Assembly: GCA_026214975.1 (NCBI GenBank)
Contig: CM047809.1
Coordinates: forward strand, 28,037,375 to 28,101,374
From: Gentiana macrophylla
Lineage: Eukaryota > Streptophyta > Magnoliopsida > Gentianales > Gentianaceae
Length of the DNA: 64,000 bases
Direction of reading: 5' to 3'
Shown: one piece after another, positions 12,095-21,956 of the stretch
Layout of the letters: each line of letters opens with the position of its first letter
How positions within the stretch are numbered: position 1 is the stretch's first letter
Made by a program: the position numbers and the translations under genes
Notes under the pieces: model-generated
The model's database searches: none
What the model was told of the DNA's origin: nothing
Seen by the model: the letters and a program-made list of their open reading frames with translations, nothing else

Positions 12095-12830
12095 CTTTCT
12101 CAGTATTATTTTTCCCCTAATGTGCATTAATAAAATCTTTCAATTTCGCATCATGATATTCTTTGTCTTTTGAACTTTGCAATGACAATGTTTTGGTAAA
12201 TAAATTAACGATTTCTTTAGCAAAGTTGTTGTTGTGTATCGCTTTCACCTCGAGGATCATGCGTAAAAATATAGGGATGATGCACATTAATTATATTTGA
12301 ATCAGAGATTGATGATCTTCTGCTCAAATGTAACATTCGACAATGCTTTAGTGAATATACAACTAATTTGATTTCTCCAAGTTGCATAATGTATATGCCA
12401 TTACTATTAACTTTGCTAAAAAAACTCAGTGGGACAAAAACTAGATACGAAAAATAGTTAATGATATGCGATTTTATGTGTTGGACTGACTGTCTCGTTA
12501 AAAACCTTTAACTAAGAAAACTTGTGGAAAAAACTTTAGTTAAAGGGAAAAATAGTATAGTCATTGGTCTTCAGGACCAATGCATCATTATTGTTTTGAA
12601 GTTGTCGTTGCTACTAAAGAAAAAATTCTTTCAAATGTACGCATCACAATACTATAAATTACCATCTTTCTCCAAAATAGATGTAGGAATTAACTTAACG
12701 AACAAATCTGTCAGATTATCACAAAAGCATACTTATTGTATATCACCTCACTTATAGATTTCAATTTAAATGTAGGGGCTAAAAATTGTCATACCCGCTA
12801 CTCATTTGTGCAACACTACCAACAGAATCC
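12095..12830 (-). pseudogene. Ty1/copia 3'-end remnants (RNase H tail and 3' UTR)
   Basis: Minus-strand translation gives two separate RNase-H C-terminal tails of the 'LFTKxLS' type, one near 12150-12250 and one near 12300-12400, so two copia ends are stacked. At 12425-12545 the minus strand has the copia 3' UTR phrases GTTTTTAACGAGACAG and TTTGTCCCACTGAG. No long frame survives. From about 12560 to 12830 I recognise nothing certain beyond this debris. Confidence 0.5.
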
Positions 12831-12941
12831 GAATTGTCCTCATAAATAACAATATGGGATTTAATATCATAACTCATATCATTATGTATGAGCTACTTAT
12901 ATATATACACACTCTAATCCTTGTCATCTCATTACACTTCA

Positions 12942-13246
12942 TAGGTGATCCTTCTCATATTAAAGATAAAAGTGCGGAATTACTCTCAAAGCTAATGTGC
13001 ATGAAACTTAGTGAATATCTAAATTACAAGAATGCTTTCTTAACTTGAATAATGTTAAGAGAAGATTCAAATCATCCATTTGGGAAAGAAAAATTCCTAG
13101 CTGGTCTTCCAACTCTTCTAGGAGAAAATGTTAGAAATAAAATTAGAGAAATTTGCGAGAGACAAATAATTCCTTATGACGAGTGTCAGACATACGAATT
13201 TTACACTAATGAGAATCTTCATATCCAGTATGCCCAGCATCTCTAA
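12942..13246 (+). pseudogene. Pararetrovirus-like (Caulimoviridae) capsid fragment, broken
   Basis: This looks like an old integrated copy of part of a plant pararetrovirus capsid region, which in life packages the viral DNA. One plus-strand phase is open from 12942 to about 13200, except for an in-frame TGA at 13046-13048. The segment has the pattern 'FGKEKFLAGLP' and a nearby conserved acidic/basic stretch that I associate with caulimovirid capsids. The zinc knuckle expected downstream is missing. At about 13200 it meets the movement-protein fragment in opposite orientation, so the copy is rearranged. It could also be a related endogenous-virus lineage. It is not functional. Confidence 0.6.
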
Positions 13247-13457
13247 GCATGACAAGAATAGAAGTATTTAAGTCTTCCTTTGTGAGAGTTTTAATCCCAA
13301 CTTGGACTAAACCGATGTTTATGTAGCTATATTTTTTTTCTCTATGTTTTTGTAGAGTTTTTGGAGTAAGCAAAGAAATAGTTTCAAAGGGTTTTGGTAT
13401 TTGTATATCCCTTTCTTCAGTTTTCTTGTTGTAGACGGTTTGTATTATTGTGAGCAT
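13206..13457 (-). pseudogene. Pararetrovirus-like movement-protein N-terminal fragment
   Basis: An 83-codon minus-strand frame starts with ATG at 13455-13457. Its pattern is that of the N-terminal part of caulimovirid (30K superfamily) movement proteins: 'YSYINIGLVQVGIKTLT', then 'LVMLRDAG'. Movement proteins widen plasmodesmata for cell-to-cell spread. It stops at 13206, long before the family's normal length, where the capsid fragment begins on the other strand. It lies about 300 bases downstream of the TATA-like box at 13762, as expected for a viral leader and first gene. It is truncated and inactive. Confidence 0.65.
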
Positions 13458-13502
13458 ATTTGCCCGAATGGTTGAGAAGGAGCGTAAGTCCTCAGGTGAA
13501 GA

Positions 13503-13760
13503 CTATAATTCCTTAATTTCTTTAGGGACCGTAGTAAGAATACAACTCTTATACAAGAGGTAGAACCTAGAGATGGACTCGCACCACTCTGATTCTACTT
13601 CGTCTGACTTCGTTTCAAAAATGTTTTTTGTGTATCTAACTTCTTGAAGAACTTCAAGGAATTCTTGCAAGATCTTTGAGGTTTGAAGACGCTCTATGTT
13701 TTTTCTCCTGTTTTTGTTCTTCTGTCTTTTTCTGGGTGTTTTGCAAATGACCAAGGTTAT
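13503..13760 (-). other. Leader region of the pararetrovirus-like fragment, with an open frame
   Basis: This lies between the minus-strand TATA-like box and the movement-protein start. One minus-strand phase stays open through it, rich in Lys, Glu and Ser, to a stop at 13503. Whether it was translated is unknown; it could be a short upstream ORF or chance. No tRNA-Met primer site is visible. Confidence 0.4.
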
Positions 13761-13761
13761 C

Positions 13762-13771
13762 CTATTTATAG
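13762..13771 (-). promoter_or_regulatory. TATA-like box of the pararetrovirus-like promoter
   Basis: The minus strand reads CTATAAATAG. A CCAATC motif lies about 20 bases upstream, followed by the 32-bp tandem repeats. The leader and movement-protein fragment lie downstream, which supports a promoter role in the ancestral virus. Confidence 0.6.
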
Positions 13772-13787
13772 TGCTGGATGAGTGACT

Positions 13788-13947
13788 TTGATTGGTTTTC
13801 ATTTAATGCGTCAATACTCTTGATTGATTTGCATTTAAAGCGTCTAGAATTTTGATTGATTTGCATTTAATGCGTCCAGACTCTTGAATGATTTGCATTT
13901 AACGCGTCCAGACTTTTGATTGATTTGCATTTAATGTGCTTAGACTC
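13788..13947 (-). repeat. Five tandem 32-bp repeats upstream of the TATA-like box
   Basis: Units start at 13788, 13820, 13852, 13884 and 13916, each exactly 32 bases. The plus-strand core is TTGATTGATTTGCATTTAA. On the minus strand each unit gives ATGCAAATCAATCAA. A partial sixth copy begins at 13948. Position suggests an upstream enhancer array of the viral promoter; this is inference. Confidence 0.85.
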
Positions 13948-14431
13948 ATGATTGATTCCAACCATAATTAGAAGATTGACATTAATTACAAATCAATCAA
14001 ATCACTTAACTATTTTATTTCAGCGATTTGATTTAAATAATTGTATATTATCTCCTAATATTTATTTTAGGAAATAATATAAAAAATATTTATATTTAAT
14101 TACATATGTAGTATGTGACACATATAACGTTTCACATTTATACTTATATCATTTATTACGAATTAATAAAATCTCTAATTTTCTTAAGAGATTTTAATTA
14201 TTATTTTATTATATTACTTCCTAATATTTTATATAGGAAATAATAATAACATAAATTTAATTTTAGGACATATATAGTATGTGACGTATATAATATGTCA
14301 CATTAAAATTTTTATAACTACAACAAGTACCGACAAAAGATAAACAAAAACAGAAGATCAGAAAAGAGAGACTTAATCCCAAAAGTTTTAAGTTATCGTA
14401 AGTATCAACCGTTAAATAGCACACATGTCTT
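13948..14431. repeat. AT-rich stretch with a diverged internal duplication
   Basis: No gene is seen. Blocks at about 14050-14140 and 14212-14310 resemble each other: CTCCTAATATTTATTTTAGG against CTTCCTAATATTTTATATAGG, then GTAGTATGTGACACATATA against ATAGTATGTGACGTATATA. Part near 14320-14431 is probably interior of the Tat-like element whose LTR follows. Confidence 0.5.
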
Positions 14432-14452
14432 CCTGGCAACAACACCAAAAAC
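14432..14452 (-). other. Degenerate primer binding site, tRNA-Asp type
   Basis: The minus strand reads TTTTTGGTGTTGTTGCCAGG, a decayed form of the TGGCGCCGTTGCCGGGG primer site. It lies just inside the CA end of the LTR at 14454. Confidence 0.6.
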
Positions 14453-14453
14453 T

Positions 14454-15822
14454 TGATCGGCATTTTCTATGTGTCCAATCTTACCTAAGAGAGCAGACGA
14501 TCAATTGAAATTTAAAATCGATGAAATGCAGTCAGATTCCATTGGGAGAAAAAAGTCAAGGTTGAGTACTTGATAACTTCATTCTCTTGGTTTAAATCAA
14601 CAAGGCATATAAGGTTTAAAACATACAAGACTACATGGATAAACAAGGAGAGGACTAGTTAATATTATTGTAGAATAACTAATTATCCAATGCAATTTTA
14701 TAAGAATGATTATCCTTACAACCTTCCTTATTACACTAGTGTAATTAATGGTACAAACCTCTAATCTAATAGCCATTTTCTTAAAACCGGACACACGACT
14801 ACTACTATGCCTCCCCCATGTCCTCACCAATGATGAGACTCTACAAGGTTAACATGATTAAAAACTACGGCTGCACAGACAAGCGGTCAACTTGATATAA
14901 ACCCCGCTTTAGGAGTCTGACACCGTGTCAATGCTTCGATTTTACCAATCGGTTTCTTTACCCCTTTTCCCACACATAATTTCTTCGCTAGGTCTCTAGT
15001 ATGTGTGTGTGTGCTAATATTGAGAGATCAATTCAATACTAACAAAACAATAAACTCAATTAAAGAAAATCAATTACACAAGGTTATTATTCTTATTCCA
15101 TTACGAAATGATACATTATTACTACAATCATATTAACTAAGCAAAGAATGGCTTTTCGTAGCTATGAAATCAAAATGTCACTTAAGGACTTTGTAGCTAT
15201 GAGTTAATCCAAAAAGTAAAAGAAGAAGTTACCAACAATATTACAACATACTCAAAAGAAGAATATTGTAATAGCTCTTCAAGCTAATCCATGGAAGAAT
15301 CAACACCAAGATGCTAATCTCTACCATAAAACAACGTCAAGAGCTTGAATGTAAGTAGGCTCCATGATTTACAAATTGAGCTTAACTAATTTAGGCTATA
15401 AAATTGTATTTACAAGAACCCATGGAGAAATATTTTCAGGTTTTATGAGAAAAAGATGATGAATACAATGGTGGAATATGGAGGAAAAAGTGATGGTGTA
15501 CAAATGGAGATGGTGGTCTTCTTCTTCTTTTTCCATTGTTGGGGAGAGTTTCACCCCTAACAATTTCTTCAATATTTTTCTTTCGGTGGACGCACTCACG
15601 CAACTACTTTATGTCACATCATCCAGCTGGTTGGAATCTTGTCAGGACGCTTGAATCAAAGCTTTGGTGGACGCCATCTTCAAAAACTTGAATCTCCTGT
15701 ACTTGACAAACCATCTTCAGATGACGTGTATAAAGCGTTCGGTGTTCGCCCTGACAAATGTGCGGAACACCGTGAGCAAACTGCAATCTTCCAAATCTCA
15801 TCATTATACAACGGTATAAGCT
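14454..15822 (-). mobile_element. Truncated LTR of a minus-strand Tat/Athila-like element
   Basis: The LTR's 3' end is at 14454 (minus ...GCCGATCA), beside the primer site. The sequence runs about 1.37 kb to 15822, where it stops abruptly against the Tekay-like LTR with no TSD. Its start is therefore missing. Open frames such as the one at 15639-15836 are inside LTR sequence and not credible genes. Confidence 0.55.
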
Positions 15823-16348
15823 TAAAGATAACATAATAATAATAAAAAGAACATTTTGTTGTAGAATTTAGTTATTCATTAGCTTCTCATTTTTACTAAG
15901 TATTTTGTGACTTACCCTCATTTCAGATTTTCTTTTGTATGCATCGTGCGGGTAAAAGACGATGCGCTGACTAAGAGAGTAGTTGACGGCTTGATGACGT
16001 TGCTGCCTTGAAGATGCTTTTAGTTTATTTTCTTTTTCGTAAGGGTTGTACTAGACTTGTTGTTCTTTTACTCCTAGACTTTTGTAAGTTATTTTTGTAC
16101 TTTTAAGAATTTCGATTGTGTAAGTCTTTGGGTTTTCATCGTTGTAATTTAACTATCCATCTTTAGTATGGTTAATTTCTATTCTTAGTAGCATTTATGT
16201 TTTTACCCGAGTCTTTTTAGCTTTCGTTTGCTTTATTTTGATACGACGACGTAGAGGTTGGCGTATAATCTTAGATTTATTTAATGCTATAAACGCCAAA
16301 CGTTTCTCTTCCGGATAAGGGCTCGGTATCCGGGAGCGGGGCGTTACA
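15823..16348 (+). mobile_element. Truncated 5' LTR of the Tekay-like element
   Basis: These 526 bases match the last 523 bases of the 3' LTR (29443-29965). Identity is high except around 15910-15985. It ends GGGGCGTTACA. The first about 1.4 kb of the LTR is missing at the junction with the Tat-like LTR. Confidence 0.85.
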
Positions 16349-16349
16349 G

Positions 16350-16362
16350 TTGGTATCAGAGC
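16350..16362 (+). other. Primer binding site, initiator-Met tRNA
   Basis: TTGGTATCAGAGC lies one base after the LTR end. It is the standard complement of the tRNA-iMet 3' end used by chromoviruses. Confidence 0.9.
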
Positions 16363-19300
16363 GAAGCGTCCTTTCTTTCCTCAGCTTCTTCCATCTAAGA
16401 TAGGATTTCTTTAGACTTTTTAGAACCTTTCTGATCTCTCTTGATCTTGGTGGTAAATTCTCGTAGGATTAGGAATCCTTAGACCGTGGTTAAGTTGCAC
16501 TAGGAGCAAGTGAAAAGTCTTCTTAGGCGAAAGTTAGGTTGAGTTTTAAGCTCACATCTCTTATGTGATCCTCTTAAGTTTTGTTCCTTTCGAGAACCCC
16601 TAATAGGATCCCTCTTTCCTTTTGGAATCTTTGAATCTTTCTCTAATGTTCTTTCTTTTTGACGTTTTAATGCTTTCGTAATGATACATTTGGTTCAAAT
16701 CACTTCCTTGTAACTTGGTGTTATGCAAAACGAGTAAACGATTTTGTTCACGTTTCTACATGTAATGTTATATCATTTTTTTTTTGTTCCAAGAATTCTG
16801 TAAATTTTCAGCCATTTAGAAATTTATCTTATCTACAATTTCTCTCTTTACATCAATTTAGTTTTCAATATGGATTGTTCACAAATTGTTTAACAAGGAG
16901 GGGTACTTTGTTCAGAAAATTCTACAGCGGTACTCTTACTTATCATTCTGTTTTGAATAAGCTAAACACCTCCAAATGACTTGGATTTTTGATATGTTGT
17001 AGAAAACAGCTTGCACTATAATTTTTGTTTTGGAACCAAGTGCAAATTCGTTTTGGTCTGAGCAGAATCTGCAACACATGACAGTTGATGAAGTCCTAAA
17101 ATTTTTTGACAGCTTATAGCAGTAGATGAAAAGAATTATTTTGACCGACCTATGGCTACCCAAATTTTTTGATTTTTGGGCATCATATGTAAAACTTATA
17201 TACTCACAGATTTTTTTTTGCCTCATGTTCAAAATCAGTTCATTTTGTTTTGTGCAAATCAATTATTTCATGGCTTATGTAAGCACCCGAATTTCTCAAA
17301 ACCATTTAAGTCCTCTGGTCAATGAAAGATATATGTCTTTCTTCCACCCTGCAAGTTATGGAGTGGTAGGTTATAGGAGATTGGAATACTTTGATTTATC
17401 TGATTCTTAAGCTAGTTGTTACCCAGGATAAGAAGTTTGGTAGGTAGAGACGAGGTGTTGTCGTTATAGTGCTCCTCGATGGCAAGAAACGATTGTGTGG
17501 TGATTTTCCAATCTTATTTCTTCATTAATAAGGTTCTCTTTTATAATCATCTAGTTTCCTACTTGGTTATCCTGATTTCAAATGTTTCCCCATCCATACT
17601 AATTGTAACCCATGCTCTAGTTAAATCCTCCATTTGAAACTTCTGAAACTCAGTAAAAGTTCCTTTATTGCAAAGTTTTGTTTTCCAAGTGTGTACATTC
17701 TTTGATGTGCCTTATTTTCTTTAAGATATTTTCATCGTGTCAAGTGCTTGATTTAAGGAAAATAAGTTTATCATCCTTCGAACTATTTGAACTGACAACT
17801 GCATATCCTTACAACCATATCATGTTTAGCTATTTCGGGCAACACACTTTTGCATCCTAGTGATTACCCTCAATGCATTCCCTACAAGATGTTGTAGTAC
17901 AGACAACTTTTTTTTTAAAGACTCGACTCAACAAATCCCCCCTTTCTCTTTTCGCTATCGCTTGGTTTATGTTTACCAAAATTCTTGTCCTTGCTTGCTC
18001 GATATGGGTTCCACACGAACTCCATATGCAAATTTTACCCTTTCCAAGTACTTCTTACTCGTTTCAATTATTAGTGTTAAAGGTTTCTTTCTTTAGCATA
18101 TATAGTTTTAATCGTCCTCATGGTTGGCTTTATTCAACACTGGTGAATGCTTTTTGTTCCCATGTTTTCCTTTAACATAAAACTATTGTTCCTCTGCTCC
18201 GAAAATTCTGAATTTTTTTCATCAATATAGATTACTGTCTTATCTACAATTTATCTTTTTACATTGATTTGATAATCTTTATGGATTGTTCAGAAAATTC
18301 ATGTTTTTGCCGGACACTCAGTCCAGAAAATCTGCAGCAGCACCTTCACTTCTTCTTCTGTTTTGAACAGGTTAAACATCTTGAAATAACCTGAATTTTT
18401 GATATGTTGCAGACAACAATTTTATCTACAACTTTTCTTTTGGAATCAAGTTCAAATTCCTTTTTGTTTGATAATAATCAGCAATTTAAATCAGTGTTTA
18501 TTAATCAGAAAATTCTGACAGCTTGTGTAATCGGCAAAAATAATTGTTTTTGACCAACTAACTCTCATCCAAAAATTCTAATATTTTTATGTCACATAAG
18601 AAACTCCAGTATCTAAATCTTTTTCTCTTTGGATCGTGCTCAAATTCCTTTTTGTTTGGCTGTACAAATTGATAATGTCAGATCCAGAGTAAATATCGTA
18701 CACAGCCATCTAAAAGGGATCCTCACCTCTTTGACTGAGGTTTGGGCTAAGAGTGTTGCAAGTTACGGGTGTTATGTCTTAGAAGATTTCCGAAGCGATC
18801 TTTCCCTAGGATATGTCTCATGGTAGAATGTTTGTAAAGTTAACATTGTTGTTTCTTTTGCAGTTATAAACAAGAAACAAGATGCTATCCTCTAGCATGC
18901 CATGTTTGATGTTCAGACCCTTTTCAGGCCCATTTGTAATTATACCTTTTATGGTAATTTATTTCTCATGTAATCCCTCACTTGAGATCTTTAAGCTCAA
19001 CAAATCCTCTTCACTTGTTCTCATGAATTACCTAAGAAACATATCTCCATAAGCCTTTCTTTTGAACAAATCCATGCTTCCTTACTTGTCAAATCAAGGA
19101 ACAAGTTCCCTATAACTCTGCATTGTTGCACCCCAATTCTTCTTTTCAAGTACAAATTTGACTGAACCTTTTAATGTCAGAACATTCTTTTTACTTATGT
19201 TTATTCTTAGCTTCCCTCCTAACGGTAGTGTTGATTTTGTAATCTTTCCATCTTATGCTACTTGTTCTTTCAAGGTATGCATCTCATCTTCTTACCAATT

Positions 19301-20239
19301 GGATCTTTAATCCTACCTTGACATCCATCTTCAGTTACCTATCTTTAACCTTCTTGCAATTTATGCTAAACCAGTTTCAAGCAGAAGGTAGTCATTGCCA
19401 AGGTGCCTTCCGAACCTATTTATCCAATCAACTTTGAATTCCTAAACTTCTGTTCTCCAATTCAGATTAATGCACCTTGTACCTTTTCAGTTTTAAATCT
19501 CTTTCGGGCCATGTAGAGCCATTAACCGCCATACACACTTTTGATATTCCATCTTCTATTTGGCGCTTATTACAATTTTGTTACACCGGTCGAAATGTCT
19601 GCTTTGTTTTAACCTTTTCTTTCCCATACGACGAGGATAACCTTGAGCCCTTATTCCTCGCCAGAAGATGATATTCCTCTTGAGTGGTGCAACCTTGAAA
19701 CTTTGAATTGGATCATCAATGATCTTTCACACTTCATTTGAAAGTTTGAGTTAATTCTTTGAAGCCAAACTTTATCCAAAAATTTCTTAAGTGTCTTTTC
19801 CCCTTCACTTGAAAACTTGTTTATCACTTACTTTTTCAAACTATTGATTTTTCCTTTACATTGTCATGAGGAAAACCCTATCTCATTTTCAATCTTGAAA
19901 TAACCTCTGTTTGAATAATGCAGACTTTGATTTTTCCTTGACAAGTTCCCTTTTATTTCATTCTGAGACCTTTTGGTGTACTCGTTTTGTCTCTAAAGCT
20001 CCTGCATGTTGAGATTCTACCCTCCTTCTGAGTCTAAATGGTTTAGTCTTCCTGGTGCTCAACTTGTCACCTTCAAACTTTGTTTGTTTTCCAAGCTAAC
20101 CCTTATTGTCATAAGGATTGGATCAGATCGTCAGAGAGAAAGTATGGCAAATGCATGTTCTCCATCCCAACGAGACTCAGAAGTCCTTTAACTGGGATCA
20201 TTGTGGTTCTACAACAAACTTGTGTCGAAGTGACGAATG
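16363..20239 (+). other. Leader of the Tekay-like element, with two diverged direct repeats
   Basis: No frame encodes a recognisable protein. Blocks 16784-17255 and 18188-18655 align along most of their length about 1.4 kb apart: both have CTTATCTACAATTT, TATGGATTGTTCA, TCTGTTTTGAA, TTTTTGATATGTTG and TTTTGGAA-CAAGT phrases in the same order. Each block also seems to repeat a shorter module. T-rich phrases like these are common in Del/Tekay leaders. From 18700 to 20239 nothing further is identified. Confidence 0.6.
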
Positions 20240-20244
20240 AAGCC

Positions 20245-21928
20245 TGATGACGGTCGAATTATACCCGTAAAAGTCATCAACGTTATCCTTAAATCGAGGT
20301 TCACATGTTTATAATGTTTATTTAATGTTATGTGATTTATAGAATATAATTTGGTATTTATCTATTTTTATTATTTAAATACGATTTACTGTGTGATAAT
20401 TATTGATTTTATAGATTACGGTGAATCGGAGGATATCTACCAACGAAGGAAGTAAATCTCAAGATAAATCGGAGCAGAATCGGACTGCATTAAAGATAAA
20501 TACCGAAGCAGCACGAAAAGTGGAGTAAGGAACAAGAAGAGCCAGTGAGCCAATCAGAGGCAGACTGACTCGCTGGCAGCGAAGTGAGGGCTCGCTGGGA
20601 GCGAGTTGAGAGGCAGACTGAGGATTGGCTCGGAGTTATCTCGACACATTTTCTATCTCCTTTAGGGTTTAGGAAACGTAAATTAGGTCGGCTGGAGTTT
20701 ATCCTAAGTTGATTTTCCAAGCCTATATATACTTAGTTATTCATAACACTTTACATCACTTTTTTTCATAACACAAATTCTCAGTTTCTCAGAGCAGTTT
20801 TAATACAAGTTCAACAGCAATTATGTGAGTTCTTTTATTTATTTGTTCTTTGTTCTTTGTAATTAAGTCCCCCCAAATATTGTTTACCGTTTGAGGTTGT
20901 TCGTTCTTCGTCAAACGATGTAGATCTAAGGATACGACGTGAGGCAGTGGGGATTCCTCGTCTATAATGATCCACACGCCCACGTCGAGATCTGGTAACC
21001 TGCGTATGACTTTGATCTGAACGACAACCGTGTTTTTAGTAGATCTATATAATTGCTTTATGAATCTCTATTTTATCCGTTACGTATATAGAAACGCTAA
21101 GATTTAGGTTTTCACCGCGTCAATCTAGCCACGTATTTATGGTGTGATTGTCCACTTAAAATTTCTTATCTTAGTAGGTATGGCTACGGCTACATTGCTC
21201 GTCTGTTTTAATTAGCGTATTATTAGGAAATACCAATATAGGACTCTTAGGTCGGCTCATGAATTGATCTTCCGGGACTTTCAGCAAGATCTAGATCTGT
21301 TCTGTATTCGGGAATTGCATGCACCTAGTTATACGTAAATCGTAGATTAACATGATACCTACGAAGTTAGTGTTAATGGGACAGAGACTGATGCGATCAC
21401 TTAGGATGTACGCCTAACCACAGGAATGTTGCCTAGGTGAGGAATACGGTTAATATCGGCATCCCTAGTATTGTAAGCGTGCAAGTTATATGAGATGGAG
21501 AGCCAAAAGGTGAAGTCACGTAATGTAGCACAGTGATCTAGTGCCCTACCCGGAACTAAGTCAAGTTTAGGGGATGACTCCTGTAGCCAATATAAAAGAA
21601 ATACGAATTGGATTAATAGTTGTCGAGTCTAGCTTAGTTATATAGAATCTTTAGATCCAAACGATAACATAGTAATTGGGGAAGTTAATTACTTGTATGT
21701 TATGTGTTGTGTCGAGTCGTGTCCTTTATCTTTTCTTGTCATTTGTTGGTCGTAGACCGCCTTCATGTGCTCGGCATGAATGATTAATTGTTTGTATATA
21801 AATGATCCACAATTGGTTCCCTGTGCGATCAAACTTGATTCGCTATAGCTATACTACGATGGACCTAGTCCTCTTGCTAGTATTGGTTTATGGTGGTCAA
21901 GTATTTTTTTTATCACTTGATCTTGTCA
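20245..21928 (+). mobile_element. 5' LTR of LARD-1
   Basis: It starts TGATGACGGTCGAATTATAC and ends TTGATCTTGTCA. Near 20725 a TATATATAC box follows CCAAGCC and is a plausible promoter element. The 3' block (GGTCGTAGACCG... TACGATGGACCTAGTCC) is shared with the LTRs at 7903 and 46519. Confidence 0.92.
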
Positions 21929-21937
21929 TCAAGTTTT

Positions 21938-21956
21938 TGGCGCGATTGCCGGGGAA
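21938..21956 (+). other. Primer binding site of LARD-1
   Basis: TGGCGCGATTGCCGGGGAA is a near match to the tRNA-Asp 3' end, nine bases after the LTR. Confidence 0.8.

Noticed and set aside
13780..13960. 32-bp tandem array as a CRISPR
   Set aside because: The units are contiguous with no spacers, and this is a plant nuclear context.
15639..15836. Plus-strand 65-codon frame that looks protein-like
   Set aside because: It crosses the join between two unrelated LTRs, so it cannot be an ancestral gene.
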